A DNA stretch of 64,000 nt from Bog-756 sp963839925. GTDB lineage: Bacteria; Actinomycetota; Acidimicrobiia; Acidimicrobiales; RAAP-2. Location of the stretch: positions 1,488,001-1,552,000 of the forward strand of contig CAWIWV010000001.1 in NCBI GenBank assembly GCA_963839925.1, in the 5' to 3' direction. A program made the position numbers and the translations under genes. This document shows, piece by piece, positions 35,619-44,484 of this stretch; within the stretch, counting starts at the first letter, position 1; the number at the start of each line of letters is the position of its first letter. The notes under the pieces are model-generated. The model had not been told where the DNA came from and made no database searches. It saw only the letters and a program-made list of their open reading frames with translations.

Positions 35619-37570
35619 CAGCCAGCTGCCTTTCCGGTGGACGAAGCCCCAGCCGCCGCAGCGCCCGCATGGCCGTTGGCCGTAGGAGCCGAAGATGAGT
35701 CCTCTATCTGCTCGAGTATGGCGGACTCCATCGCTGCGGCGAGGAACGGAACGCCCTGCACCTGGGAGAACGAGACGGCGTCTACCAGGTACTCGGCACG
35801 GAGCAGTCGGCTCAGCTGGCCCAGGTTGACTTCGGGGACCAGCACCTTCTTGTACCGTGCGAGCACGTCGCCGAGGTCGGCGGGGAACGGATTGAGATGG
35901 ACGAGATGGGCTTGGTCGACCTTATGCCCGCGCGCCCTGACCCGCTGGACGCCGGCGGCGATCGCCCCGTAGGTGGATCCCCAACCGATCACCAGGACGT
36001 CGGCACCCTCTTGACGGTCGACATCGGTCGGAGGGATGTCCTTGGCGATGCCGGCGATCTTGGCTGCGCGGAGCCGGGTCATCCGCTCGTGATTGGCTCC
36101 GTCGTAGGAGACGTTCCCCGAGCCGTCCGCCTTCTCCAGCCCTCCGATCCGGTGCTCGAGACCGGGCACACCGGGCGGGGCCCACGGGCGGGCCAGCGTC
36201 TCCTCGTCCCGGACGTAGGGCCAGAACACCTCGTCCCCCGAAGGATCGGTGTGATTGGGCGACGATGCGAACCCGGGTTCGATGGTCGGGAGCTCGTCGA
36301 TATCGGGCAGTCGCCAGGGTTCGGTCCCGTTCGCCAGGTAGCCGTCGGAGAGGAGGATCACCGGCGTGCGGTACTTGACGGCGAGCCGGACCGCTTCGAG
36401 GGTGGCCTCGAAACAGTGCGATGGAGTCTTGGCCGCGACGATCGGCAGAGGCGCTTCCCCGTGGCGGCCGTACATCGCGTGGAGCAGGTCCGCCTGCTCG
36501 GTCTTGGTGGGAAGTCCGGTAGACGGTCCACCTCGCTGGATGTCGATGACCAGCAGGGGCAGTTCGAGGCTGATCGCAAGGCCCATCGTCTCCGACTTCA
36601 GGTCGACCCCGGGTCCGGAGGTGGTCGTGACACCGAGCGCCCCGCCGAAGGCGGCGCCGAGTGCGGCACCGATGCCGGAGATCTCGTCCTCCGCCTGGAA
36701 GGTCCGCACCCCGAACTGCTTGTGCTTCGAAAGCTCGTGCAGGATGTCCGAGGCGGGCGTGATCGGGTAGGTGCCGAGGAAGAGCGGCAGCCCGCTCCGG
36801 GTCGACGCGGCGATGAGCCCCCAGGCGGTGGCGGTGTTGCCGGTGATGTTGGTGTACTCGCCCGGGTGCAGTTGGGCCGCCTTGACCTGGTACGACGACT
36901 CGAACAGTTCGGCGGTCTCCCCGAAGTGGAAGCCCGCCTTGAAGGCCCGCAGGTTCGCTTCCAGCACCAGGGGCTTGCCCTTGTACTTCTCGTCGATCCA
37001 GCTGAGGGTGCCCTCGATCGGACGGGTGTAGAGCCAGCTGATCAGGCCCAGGGCGAAGAAGTTCTTCGACCGCTCCGCGTCACGGGGCTTCACCCCGGCG
37101 TCCTTGCACACCTCTGCGGTGATCGAGGTCATCGGCACCTCGTACAGCGTGTAGGCGGCGAGCGAACCGTCGGACAAGGGATTCGACTCGTAGCCGGCCT
37201 TGGCCAGGTTCCGCTCCTCGAAGGCATCGGCGTTGGCGATGACGGTGGCACCGGCGGGCAGCGTCCCGAGGTTGGCCTTGAGCGCGGCCGGGTTCATCGC
37301 CACCAGCACGTTCGGCGAATCGCCGGGGGTCGAGATGTCGTGGTCGGAGATGTGGACCTGAAAAGCCGACACGCCGGCGAGGGTCCCGGCGGGAGCTCGG
37401 ATCTCTGCCGGAAAGTCGGGAAAGGTGACCAGGTCGTTCCCGAGCAGTGCCGAAGAGGTGGTGAAGCGGTCACCGGCCAGCTGCATGCCGTCGCCGGAGT
37501 CCCCGGCGAATCGGATGACCACGCGGTCGAGCAGCTGGGGGGACTTCTGGTCGGTCGTGGTGTCGGACAC
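35618..37570 (-). CDS. korA: 2-oxoacid:ferredoxin oxidoreductase, fused gamma-alpha subunit
   Basis: 650 residues: an N-terminal gamma domain (VVIRFAGDSGDGMQLAGDRF, residues ~15-200) fused to the alpha domain (from ~230). The latter contains LGTYPITPASDILHELSKH, QAEDEISGIGAALGAAFGGA and TTSGPGVDLKSETMGL. The fusion and sequence match KorA of Mycobacterium-type 2-oxoglutarate:ferredoxin oxidoreductase. GTG at 37570 has GAAGGAG 4 nt upstream; an earlier in-frame ATG lies 22 codons before with no support. Confidence 0.93.
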
Positions 37571-37781
37571 CGTGCTCCTTCGTGCTGATCTGTTGCTCTG
37601 TATCTCAATCGCTCTGTGTCGCCGGGCCCGCCTCACGCGCTCCGACGCGCCAAAGGCTGCTCGCCCAGCTGAGCAGGAGGAACCCTGATCGGGTGCCCCA
37701 CCGGTCAGTCTACCGCCCGACCCATCCCGCGAGAGGCTGGGTCGCCCCGGTCGTCCTCGCCAAACGGGCGCTCGGACCTGC

Positions 37782-38831
37782 TCAGGCGATGGTGATGGAC
37801 TGGTCGAGGTACACGTCTTGAATGGCGTGGATCAGGGCGGCGCCTTCGTCGGTGGGACGCTGGAACGCCTTGCGCCCGACGATGAGCCCCGCTCCCCCGG
37901 CCCGCTTGTTGATGACCGCGGTCCGAACCGCCTGGGCGAGATCGTCCGCGCCTTTGGACTCGCCTCCGGAGTTGATGAGGGGGATCCTTCCCGCATAGCA
38001 GTTGACCACCTGCCAGCGGGTGAGGTCGATCGGATGGTCGGTGGTCAGCTGGCTGTAGACCAACGGATCGGTCTTCCCGAAGTTGAGCGCGTTGTAGCCG
38101 CCGTTGTTCTCGGGCTGTTTCTGCTTGATGATGTCCGCCTCGATGGTGACGCCCAGGTGGTTGGCCTGACCGGTGAGATCGGCGGAGACGTGGTAGTCGG
38201 TGCCGTCGTGCTTGAAGGCGGAGTTTCGGAGGTAACACCACAGGACGGTGAACATGCCCATCCGGTGTGCCTCCGCGAAGGCTTCGGAGACCTCCCCGAT
38301 CTGACGGTCGGCGTGCTCCGAGCCGAAGTAGATGGTCGCACCGACCCCCATCGCCCCGAGGTCGAAGGCCTGCTCGACCGATCCGAACATCACCTGGTCG
38401 TAGGTGTTCGGATAGTTGAGGAAGTCGTTGTGGTTCAGCTTCACGATGAAGGGGATCCGGTGGACGTAGCGCCGAGAGACGGCGCCGAGGCCGCCGAGGG
38501 TGGTGGCGATCGCGTTGCAGTTCCCCGCGATGGCCAGGTCGCAGAGCTTGGCAGGGTCGAAATACGCAGGGAACTTCGAGAAGCTCGCCGCCGCCGAGTG
38601 TTCGATGCCCTGGTCGACCGGAAGGATCGAGAGATAGCCGGTGCCGGCGAGACGCCCGGTGTTGTAGAGGGTGCCGAGGTTGCGCAACACGGTCGCCGGA
38701 CGATCCGATTCGAGGAAGGTGTTCTCCACCTGATTCGGACCGGGGAGGTTGAGGTGGTCCGACGGGAATGCCTTTGCCGTGTGGTTGAGCAGTGAGTCCG
38801 CCTCGTCACCGAGCAGTTCTTCGATGGTCAT
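37782..38831 (-). CDS. class I fructose-bisphosphate aldolase (FbaB/DhnA type)
   Basis: 349-residue Schiff-base aldolase that splits fructose 1,6-bisphosphate. Family landmarks: SILPVDQGIEHSAAASF near residue 75, the IPFIVKLNHNDFL stretch, GATIYFGSEHA, and GRIPLINSGGESKG followed by GLIVGRKAFQRP, the phosphate-binding end of the barrel. It belongs to the archaeal/E. coli FbaB-like class I group. The ATG at 38831 lies 11 nt after the TPR-protein gene, so the two are co-transcribed. Confidence 0.9.
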   Translation of the reverse strand: MTIEELLGDEADSLLNHTAKAFPSDHLNLPGPNQVENTFLESDRPATVLRNLGTLYNTGRLAGTGYLSILPVDQGIEHSAAASFSKFPAYFDPAKLCDLAIAGNCNAIATTLGGLGAVSRRYVHRIPFIVKLNHNDFLNYPNTYDQVMFGSVEQAFDLGAMGVGATIYFGSEHADRQIGEVSEAFAEAHRMGMFTVLWCYLRNSAFKHDGTDYHVSADLTGQANHLGVTIEADIIKQKQPENNGGYNALNFGKTDPLVYSQLTTDHPIDLTRWQVVNCYAGRIPLINSGGESKGADDLAQAVRTAVINKRAGGAGLIVGRKAFQRPTDEGAALIHAIQDVYLDQSITIA

Positions 38832-38841
38832 GGAGACCAGA

Positions 38842-40323
38842 CTAACGGCCCCCGGATGACCGGTCGGGTGCCGGCGAGGCCGGCTTCTTCCGGGTCGACG
38901 CCGGGCGATCGGACTTCGGGCCGGCGCTGGCCTGCCCATGACGTGAAGGCTTCCGCCGTGCGCCGTTCCGTCCGGTCCTCGGCGGCCCGAGGGCGTCGAG
39001 CCGCTCGGTCACGTCGTAGGCATCGGGGTCGGCGGTCGCGATGCGCAAGAACAGCTCGCGGGCCTTGGCCAGGTCTCCCGAGCGCTCCATCAGATCGCCC
39101 AACACGTACCACTGTCGGAGATGGCGCTCGGCCGGGTTGCGGACGAGTCGGCCGGCCCCGGCTTCGACCAGGAGCTCGACCGCCCCGGCGAGATCGCCGT
39201 TGTCCGCTCGGGTCCCCGCCAACACCAGCCTCCCCTCGGAGAGCACCTCCGGATCGGGGGATCCCTGTCGCAGCTCCTGGTAGAGAGCCTCCACCCGCTT
39301 CGGTCGCCCGAGCGCACGGTGGCAGTCCATCCTCACCGGATGCTGGTCGACCGATCCGGTGAGCGCGGCGAATGCTTCGAGGTTGGGGAGGGCGGCCTTC
39401 CAATAGCCCTGGTGGTACTGGCTGACTGCCAACAGCTCCCTCGGAGTCGGGGCGTTCGGGACCGCATCGACCACCGTCTTGAGGATTCGTGAGGCGTCGC
39501 GGAAGCGCTCACGTTCGAAAGCCCCGATCCCGGCGGCCATCCGTTCGGTGACCCGGGGGCGGAGGGTGCCCCAGTCCGATCCGGCCGCGGACGCCAGTTC
39601 GTCGGTGATCTCCGGTGGAAGCTCGGCGGGCGGGCGGACCGAGCGGTGGGCGGGCGGGCGGATCGTCGCCCGCCCGTTGGTCGGCCCGGGGCTGTCGGTC
39701 CGCACCCACCGTTCCGGGACGAATTCGTCGGATCGGGTGCGCGATCTCCGGCTCTTCTCAGCTTCGTGGAGCTCGGTCCGGTCGGCGTGGTCGGCTCCGG
39801 TCCGCACCACACTCGCCCCCCGCCGAGCGACGCTCCCCCATCCCTTGCGCACGACGGGCGCTCTGGAGTCCCTTGATCCGGCGGTGCGATCGGAGCGGGT
39901 GCCGCGTGCACCCTCACGACCGCTCGCTCCCCGCCTGTCCGAAGTGCCTCGTCTGGCAGCTCCCCCGCTCGCACCCCTGCTCGAAGTCCCACCCGAAGCG
40001 CGTCGGGGGTCGGCACCCGATCCCCTGCTGTTCTGCCGGTCTCCGCCCTGCCGGTCTGCTCCGGTGTACCGGTCCCTCCGCTGGCTGGTCGTTCCCGATC
40101 GCCGGGGCCCCGAGCCCGCGGACCCGGTTCGTCGGCTCGTCGGCGCCCCACCGCCGTTGCCCGAACTCGCCGGACCGCCCGAACGGTTGCCACTGCCAGC
40201 AGTCCGGCCGGTGCGACCGGCCGCGCCGGAGCCCCCCTTCCGACCCGAGTTGCCAGGTCCTCCCTGTCGGCCCTCTCGGCCGCTGCTCGAGCGCGGGGCA
40301 CCGGCGGATCTCGGGGAGGTCAT
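38842..40323 (-). CDS. TPR-repeat protein with long Arg/Gly/Ser-rich N-terminus
   Basis: 493 residues. The first ~225 are low complexity and strongly basic, built from Gly, Arg, Ser and Ala (GREGRQGGPGNSGRKGG and similar), much like RG-rich RNA-binding tails. Residues ~245-455 are helical repeats of tetratricopeptide type (AGIGAFERERFRDASRILKT, QYHQGYWKAALPNLEAFAAL, GDLMERSGDLAKARELFLRI). The tail is again basic. TPR regions bind partner proteins; a link with RNA or ribosomes is only suggested by the basic ends. It is followed closely by the aldolase gene and divergent from the imelysin-like gene over 49 bp. Confidence 0.75.
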   Translation of the reverse strand: MTSPRSAGAPRSSSGREGRQGGPGNSGRKGGSGAAGRTGRTAGSGNRSGGPASSGNGGGAPTSRRTGSAGSGPRRSGTTSQRRDRYTGADRQGGDRQNSRGSGADPRRASGGTSSRGASGGAARRGTSDRRGASGREGARGTRSDRTAGSRDSRAPVVRKGWGSVARRGASVVRTGADHADRTELHEAEKSRRSRTRSDEFVPERWVRTDSPGPTNGRATIRPPAHRSVRPPAELPPEITDELASAAGSDWGTLRPRVTERMAAGIGAFERERFRDASRILKTVVDAVPNAPTPRELLAVSQYHQGYWKAALPNLEAFAALTGSVDQHPVRMDCHRALGRPKRVEALYQELRQGSPDPEVLSEGRLVLAGTRADNGDLAGAVELLVEAGAGRLVRNPAERHLRQWYVLGDLMERSGDLAKARELFLRIATADPDAYDVTERLDALGPPRTGRNGARRKPSRHGQASAGPKSDRPASTRKKPASPAPDRSSGGR

Positions 40324-40372
40324 TCGGGCGAGTGTACCGGTGCGGGTTACTCACCTACCCTTGGTCGCGACT

Positions 40373-41266
40373 GTGCAGCGCGAACTCACCTCACCTCCCC
40401 GGGCGGTCATCGTGCTTGTCGCCGTGATGCTGCTCTCCGGATGCAGCGCAGCCGCTGGCGCTCACCCCGCAACCACCGCCCACCCCCTGCAGATCACCTC
40501 CTCGGAGCGAGCTGACGGGTCCCAGGCCACGAAGACCTTCCGGGCAGACATCGACGCCGCGACCGCCCGGTTCGTCGCAGCGGTCGGTCGTCTGCGTGCG
40601 GATCTCGAACGGGGAGCCGATCAACAGGCCCGGGTCGACGAGCTGGATGCCCAGGGTGACTTCGACCGGTTCCGGTTGCTCAAGACCGTCAACGAGGAAG
40701 CCGCCGAAACGCTCGACGAGCTGCCGGGTGAGGTCGCCCACGGACAGTCGTTCGGCGGACTGCACGCCGTCGAACGTGACCTCTGGTCACCGGGAGACTC
40801 CGGTCACGCCCTCACCGACAGCACGGGTCTCGAGGTCGAGGCTCCGGTCGCCCGCTACCTGCTCGAGAAGGAGACGATCGACCCGGAGGCGATCGTCTCC
40901 ACCGGGGTCGACGAGCTCGGCTGGATCGACGACACCGCCATCCCCGGGCGCGAAGAGCCGTACTCCCATCGGGACGCGGTGGACATCGAGGCCACACTCG
41001 CGGCGGCCGACGACGCGTATCTGGCCATCGCGCCCCTCGCAGCGCGCGTTGCACCTTCGTTGAACACCTCGGTCGGCGACCGGTTTGGCGAGGTGGTCGG
41101 CACGGCACACTCCCTGGGCAATCCGCTCGATGTACCCGATCAGGCCATCCGACCGGCCACCCGGCTGCTCTTATCCCAACAGGTCGATGCGACGGCAGCC
41201 TTGTTCGCGAGGTTGGCGACCGCACTCGCCCCTTTCGGGACGGCGACGACCGGCCCTCAGTCCTAG
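40373..41266 (+). CDS. imelysin/EfeO-like (M75) lipoprotein
   Basis: 297 residues with a signal peptide ending in a lipobox (LLSGCSA), so lipid-anchored outside. The core has the HxxE motif of the imelysin/EfeO M75 domain (FGGLHAVERDLW, near residue 125) and a helical layout, as in EfeO/EfeM proteins that bind metal for ferrous-iron uptake. No efeU or efeB gene is nearby and there is no cupredoxin domain, so this is an orphan EfeM-like protein. GTG start at 40373 is inferred from the signal peptide length; the ribosome site is weak. Confidence 0.75.
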   Translation: MQRELTSPPRAVIVLVAVMLLSGCSAAAGAHPATTAHPLQITSSERADGSQATKTFRADIDAATARFVAAVGRLRADLERGADQQARVDELDAQGDFDRFRLLKTVNEEAAETLDELPGEVAHGQSFGGLHAVERDLWSPGDSGHALTDSTGLEVEAPVARYLLEKETIDPEAIVSTGVDELGWIDDTAIPGREEPYSHRDAVDIEATLAAADDAYLAIAPLAARVAPSLNTSVGDRFGEVVGTAHSLGNPLDVPDQAIRPATRLLLSQQVDATAALFARLATALAPFGTATTGPQS

Positions 41267-41297
41267 GTTTCAAAGGGTTTCCCAGAGAAAGAGCGGC

Positions 41298-42170
41298 CTA
41301 CCCGCCCTTGGCGAAGACCACGGTGCGATTGCCGTTGACCAGCACCCGGTCCTCGAGGTGCCAGCGGAGTCCACGTGCGAGCACCGAGCGCTCGATGTCC
41401 CGACCGATCCGCATCAGGTCCTCGGCGGCGTCCGCGTGATCGATGCGTCTGGTGTCCTGCTCGATGATCGGTCCGGCATCGAGCTCGGCGGTCACGTAGT
41501 GACAAGTCGCCCCGATCAGCTTCACACCCCGCTCGAAGGCCTGCTGGTAGGGACGGGCTCCAGCGAACGAGGGCAGGAAGCTGTGGTGGATGTTGATGAT
41601 CCGCCCCGGATACCGCTCGCACATCTCGGCCGGGAGGATCTGCATGTAGCGGGCGAGCACCACGGTGTGGGCCTGGACGTCCTCACAGACCGAGAGCACT
41701 TCGGCGAAGGCAGCGCGCTTCCGGTCCGGGTCCACCGGAATGTGGACGAAGTCGATGCCGTGCGACTCGACGAGTGGCCGAAGATCCGGATGGTTGGAGA
41801 TCACCGCCCGGATGTCGCAGCGGAGGTTTCCACTCCGCCAGCGGTAGAGAAGGTCGACGAGGCAGTGGTCTTCACGACTGACCAGGATGACAACCGGCTT
41901 GCGGTCGTCCGAATCGCTCAGCTGCCACTCCATCCCGAACCGATCGGCGATCTCGACGAATCGCCCTCGGAACTCTTCGGGCTCGAAGGGCAGGCTGTCG
42001 GCCAAGATCTCGATCCGCTGGAAGAACCGCCCCGAATCGAGGTCACCGTGCTGGGCCGCTTCGACCACCCACCCGCCGTGGGATGCGATGAACCCGGTGA
42101 CCGCGGCGACGATGCCGACGCCGTCGGAACAGGTCACCGAAAGGATGAGGCGGCGCACGCCAGTCATCAT
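41298..42170 (-). CDS. purU: formyltetrahydrofolate deformylase
   Basis: Hydrolyses 10-formyl-THF to THF and formate, balancing one-carbon pools. 290 residues: N-terminal ACT domain (LILSVTCSDGVGIVAAVTGF) and a C-terminal formyltransferase-type domain with NIHHSFLPSFAGARPYQQAF and GATCHYVTAELDAGPIIEQ. The catalytic Asn-His-Asp set is visible as N/H in INIHHS and D in LDAGPI. Two adjacent ATG codons (42170, 42167) are possible starts. A large nested hairpin sits directly upstream and contains the only SD-like stretch. Confidence 0.93.
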   Translation of the reverse strand: MMTGVRRLILSVTCSDGVGIVAAVTGFIASHGGWVVEAAQHGDLDSGRFFQRIEILADSLPFEPEEFRGRFVEIADRFGMEWQLSDSDDRKPVVILVSREDHCLVDLLYRWRSGNLRCDIRAVISNHPDLRPLVESHGIDFVHIPVDPDRKRAAFAEVLSVCEDVQAHTVVLARYMQILPAEMCERYPGRIINIHHSFLPSFAGARPYQQAFERGVKLIGATCHYVTAELDAGPIIEQDTRRIDHADAAEDLMRIGRDIERSVLARGLRWHLEDRVLVNGNRTVVFAKGG

Positions 42171-42236
42171 GGTCGGTTCGAGCCCCCTCGCAGAGGACCT
42201 TCGGGGCCCGCGCAGCGCGGGGGACTCGAGCCGACC
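42171..42236 (-). promoter_or_regulatory. nested hairpin abutting the purU start codon
   Basis: Outer arms 42171-42187 and 42220-42236 match at 15 of 17 positions. Inside lies CCCGCG (42207-42212) and CGCGGG (42216-42221). On the minus strand the inner arm of the outer stem contains GAGGGGG, the only Shine-Dalgarno-like stretch before the purU ATG. So the structure could end transcription of the upstream repeat-protein gene, hide the purU ribosome site, or both. The plus strand also reads GGTTCGAGCC, like a tRNA T-arm, but no tRNA can be folded. Confidence 0.5.
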
Positions 42237-42259
42237 CGAAGCTGGTTCAGATCACCGGA

Positions 42260-44173
42260 CTAGTCGTCGCCACCACCGCCGCCGCCCTGGTCGCCTCCGC
42301 CACCACCCCAGTTGCCGCCCCAGTTGCCTCCGTCGCCACCCTGGTCGTCGCCACCGCCCCAGTTGCCACCACCGCCGCCGTTGCCGTTGTGACCGTTGCC
42401 CCACCACTGGTCGCAGCCGCCGCCGTTGCCGCCGCCCTGGCCGCTTCCGCCACCACCGGCGTGGTCGTAGACATCGAGGGCAACCGGCTCACAGTTGACA
42501 GTTCCCGGAGTGGAGAGGATATGAACGATGTCGCCGACAGCCGGCGATCCACCACCGTCGACATAGACGTTGGCCGGGCCGGTGGTCAGGTCGAAGACCA
42601 GGTTGGCGGTGTCGCAGGTCGGGCTCTGCGTGTTCAGCCAGGTCTGGGCGGAGTCGCTCTGGTCCGAGACCGAGATGGTGATCGTGGAGCCGTCCGTGGC
42701 CACCGCCCCGACGGTGCCCTTCCACCACTGGTCGTTGCCGTGGCCGCCTTGACCGCCCCCGTCGGGAGCCTCGGCGTTCACGTTGACCGCGACCGGCTCA
42801 CAGTTAACCGTTCCCGCAACCGAATCAACCTCGACATTGTCACCCACGGCCAGGGGGCCGCCGCCGTCGACGTTGATGTTGGCGGGGGTGGTGGTGAGGT
42901 CGAACACCAGATTCGAGGTGTCGCAGGCAGGGTTTTGCGTGTCGAGCCAGGCCTGGGCGGAGTCACTCTGGTCGGAAACCGAAACGGTCATGGTGGAGCC
43001 GTCCGAGGCCAATGCGCCGATCGTGCCCTCCCACCGCTGGTTCCCGTTGTGGTCGTTGCCACCAGACCTGGCGTGGACGACGACCGCCACCGGCACACAG
43101 TTGGTGGCGCCCGACGTTGATTCGACCCTGACGTGGTCTCCCACCGCCAAGGTGCCGCCGTTGTCGACCTCGATGTTGGCCGGTCCACTGGTGAGGTCGA
43201 AAGTCAGACTGCTGGTATCGCAGGCAGGGTTCTGCGCCGCGAGCCATGCGCGCGCCCCGTCGCTCTCCTTGGAGACCGAGACGGTCATCGTAGAGTTGTT
43301 CGTCCCCAAACCGGTGACCGTGCCGTGCCAGTGCTGGGACTGGTCTCCGTTGCCGTTCCCGCCTGGTGGGGCTGCCCAGACGTTGACGGCCACCGGCTCA
43401 CAGTTCATCGTCCCGGCGTTCGCCTCGATTCCGATGTCGTCTCCGACGGCGAGGGCGCCTCCGCCCTGCACGTGGATCGTCGCCGGAGTGGTCGTGAGGT
43501 CGAAGGTCAGATTGGTCAGGTCACAGGTCGGGCTCTGGGTGGCCAGCCAGGCCTGCGCACCGTTGCTGGCAAAGGAGACCGACACCGACACGGTGGAGTT
43601 GTCACTGGCCAGGGCGGTGACCGTTCCGTGGTAGTGCTGCGAGGTGTTGTCGACTCCGTGTCGGTGGCAGTCACCGTTCTCGTTGTCGTGCGAGCCGACC
43701 CCGACCACCGTGACCTGGGAGCCTCCGTTCCCGCAGTTGAACCAGTCAGCCCCCGAGCCCGCGCTCAGGGTATCCCTGCCGTGGCTGCCGGCATACAGGT
43801 GGGCCTTCCCCCGACCGCCCAGGAGGACGTCGTTGCTGTTGGACGACGAGGAGGCCCTGAGGGTGTCGGTCCCAGGTCCGGCGATGAGGACGACCTCGCC
43901 GGATCCGGACGCGGTGAGCGTGTTGTTCCCGCTCAGGGCGCAGACCACCGACCCGGCCTTTCCGACCAGATTGTGGTGCTTGGCGGACGACACCACCGTG
44001 CAGCGATAGCCGTCGCGGACGATCGTCGGCTTCGGATGAACTGCACCGTGCTTGCTTGCTGGAGCGCTCGCCTGAGCCGAGGCGCCCAAGGAGGCCCCCA
44101 ACCCGAAGACCACGATCCCCAGTGCAGCCACTCCCATGGTGACAGCCCGAAAGGCGCTTGCTTTCCCCTGCAT
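42260..44173 (-). CDS. secreted repeat protein: RTX-like segment, four DUF5666-like repeats, Gly/Trp-rich tail
   Basis: 637 residues, I recognise no named homologue. Signal peptide ~1-34. Residues ~85-150 have RTX-like glycine/aspartate turns (AGPGTDTLRA, GSHGRDTLSAGSGADWF). Four repeats of ~88 residues follow at about 180-267, 281-369, 380-466 and 482-570. Each opens with W/Y-x-GTV/I and has a central AWL-x-T/AQ-x-PxCD, an N/V-x-VDGGG-x-LAVGD strand and a closing N-C-x-PVAV, so two cysteines per repeat. This resembles DUF5666-type beta-barrel repeats. Residues 571-637 are nearly all Gly, Asn, Asp and Trp. The ATG at 44173 is chosen because the signal peptide follows directly. Confidence 0.75.
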   Translation of the reverse strand: MQGKASAFRAVTMGVAALGIVVFGLGASLGASAQASAPASKHGAVHPKPTIVRDGYRCTVVSSAKHHNLVGKAGSVVCALSGNNTLTASGSGEVVLIAGPGTDTLRASSSSNSNDVLLGGRGKAHLYAGSHGRDTLSAGSGADWFNCGNGGSQVTVVGVGSHDNENGDCHRHGVDNTSQHYHGTVTALASDNSTVSVSVSFASNGAQAWLATQSPTCDLTNLTFDLTTTPATIHVQGGGALAVGDDIGIEANAGTMNCEPVAVNVWAAPPGGNGNGDQSQHWHGTVTGLGTNNSTMTVSVSKESDGARAWLAAQNPACDTSSLTFDLTSGPANIEVDNGGTLAVGDHVRVESTSGATNCVPVAVVVHARSGGNDHNGNQRWEGTIGALASDGSTMTVSVSDQSDSAQAWLDTQNPACDTSNLVFDLTTTPANINVDGGGPLAVGDNVEVDSVAGTVNCEPVAVNVNAEAPDGGGQGGHGNDQWWKGTVGAVATDGSTITISVSDQSDSAQTWLNTQSPTCDTANLVFDLTTGPANVYVDGGGSPAVGDIVHILSTPGTVNCEPVALDVYDHAGGGGSGQGGGNGGGCDQWWGNGHNGNGGGGGNWGGGDDQGGDGGNWGGNWGGGGGDQGGGGGGDD

Positions 44174-44484
44174 TCCAACCCTCGCTCTCCACCCAGGGCA
44201 GTCGTATGCCCACTGTGGGTGTTCGATCATTGACACATTGAGTTGATCCACTACTGCCCGTAGGTCCCCCGCGCCAACCCGTGACAATTCGCATCGTACA
44301 ACGATTCACTTGAGAGGTATAGAGGGGTATCGCGAGAAGTTCCGGTCAACATGAACAGTTCCGGAACGGGTTACCTGGTCATGCGGTGTTTCGGCGTCAT
44401 TGCTGCGAGCAGGAATTAGCTTCTTGCACCCGCCGGTTGCGGTCTCGACGCTTTTGCCGTCGAACGAGCGTTTGTGTCGCCAGG
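44174..44484. other. intergenic region with AGTTCCGG direct repeats
   Basis: 311 bp without a gene, AT-richer than its surroundings, between the repeat-protein start and the HAD gene stop (both minus strand). It holds two copies of AGTTCCGG (44338-44345 and 44357-44364, 19 nt apart centre to centre), the second within the perfect palindrome GTTCCGGAAC (44358-44367). It is the likely promoter region of the repeat protein. Confidence 0.5.

Noticed and set aside
42171..42240. tRNA or attachment-site remnant suggested by GGTTCGAGCC
   Set aside because: No acceptor, D or anticodon arms can be formed; the bases belong to the nested hairpin before purU.
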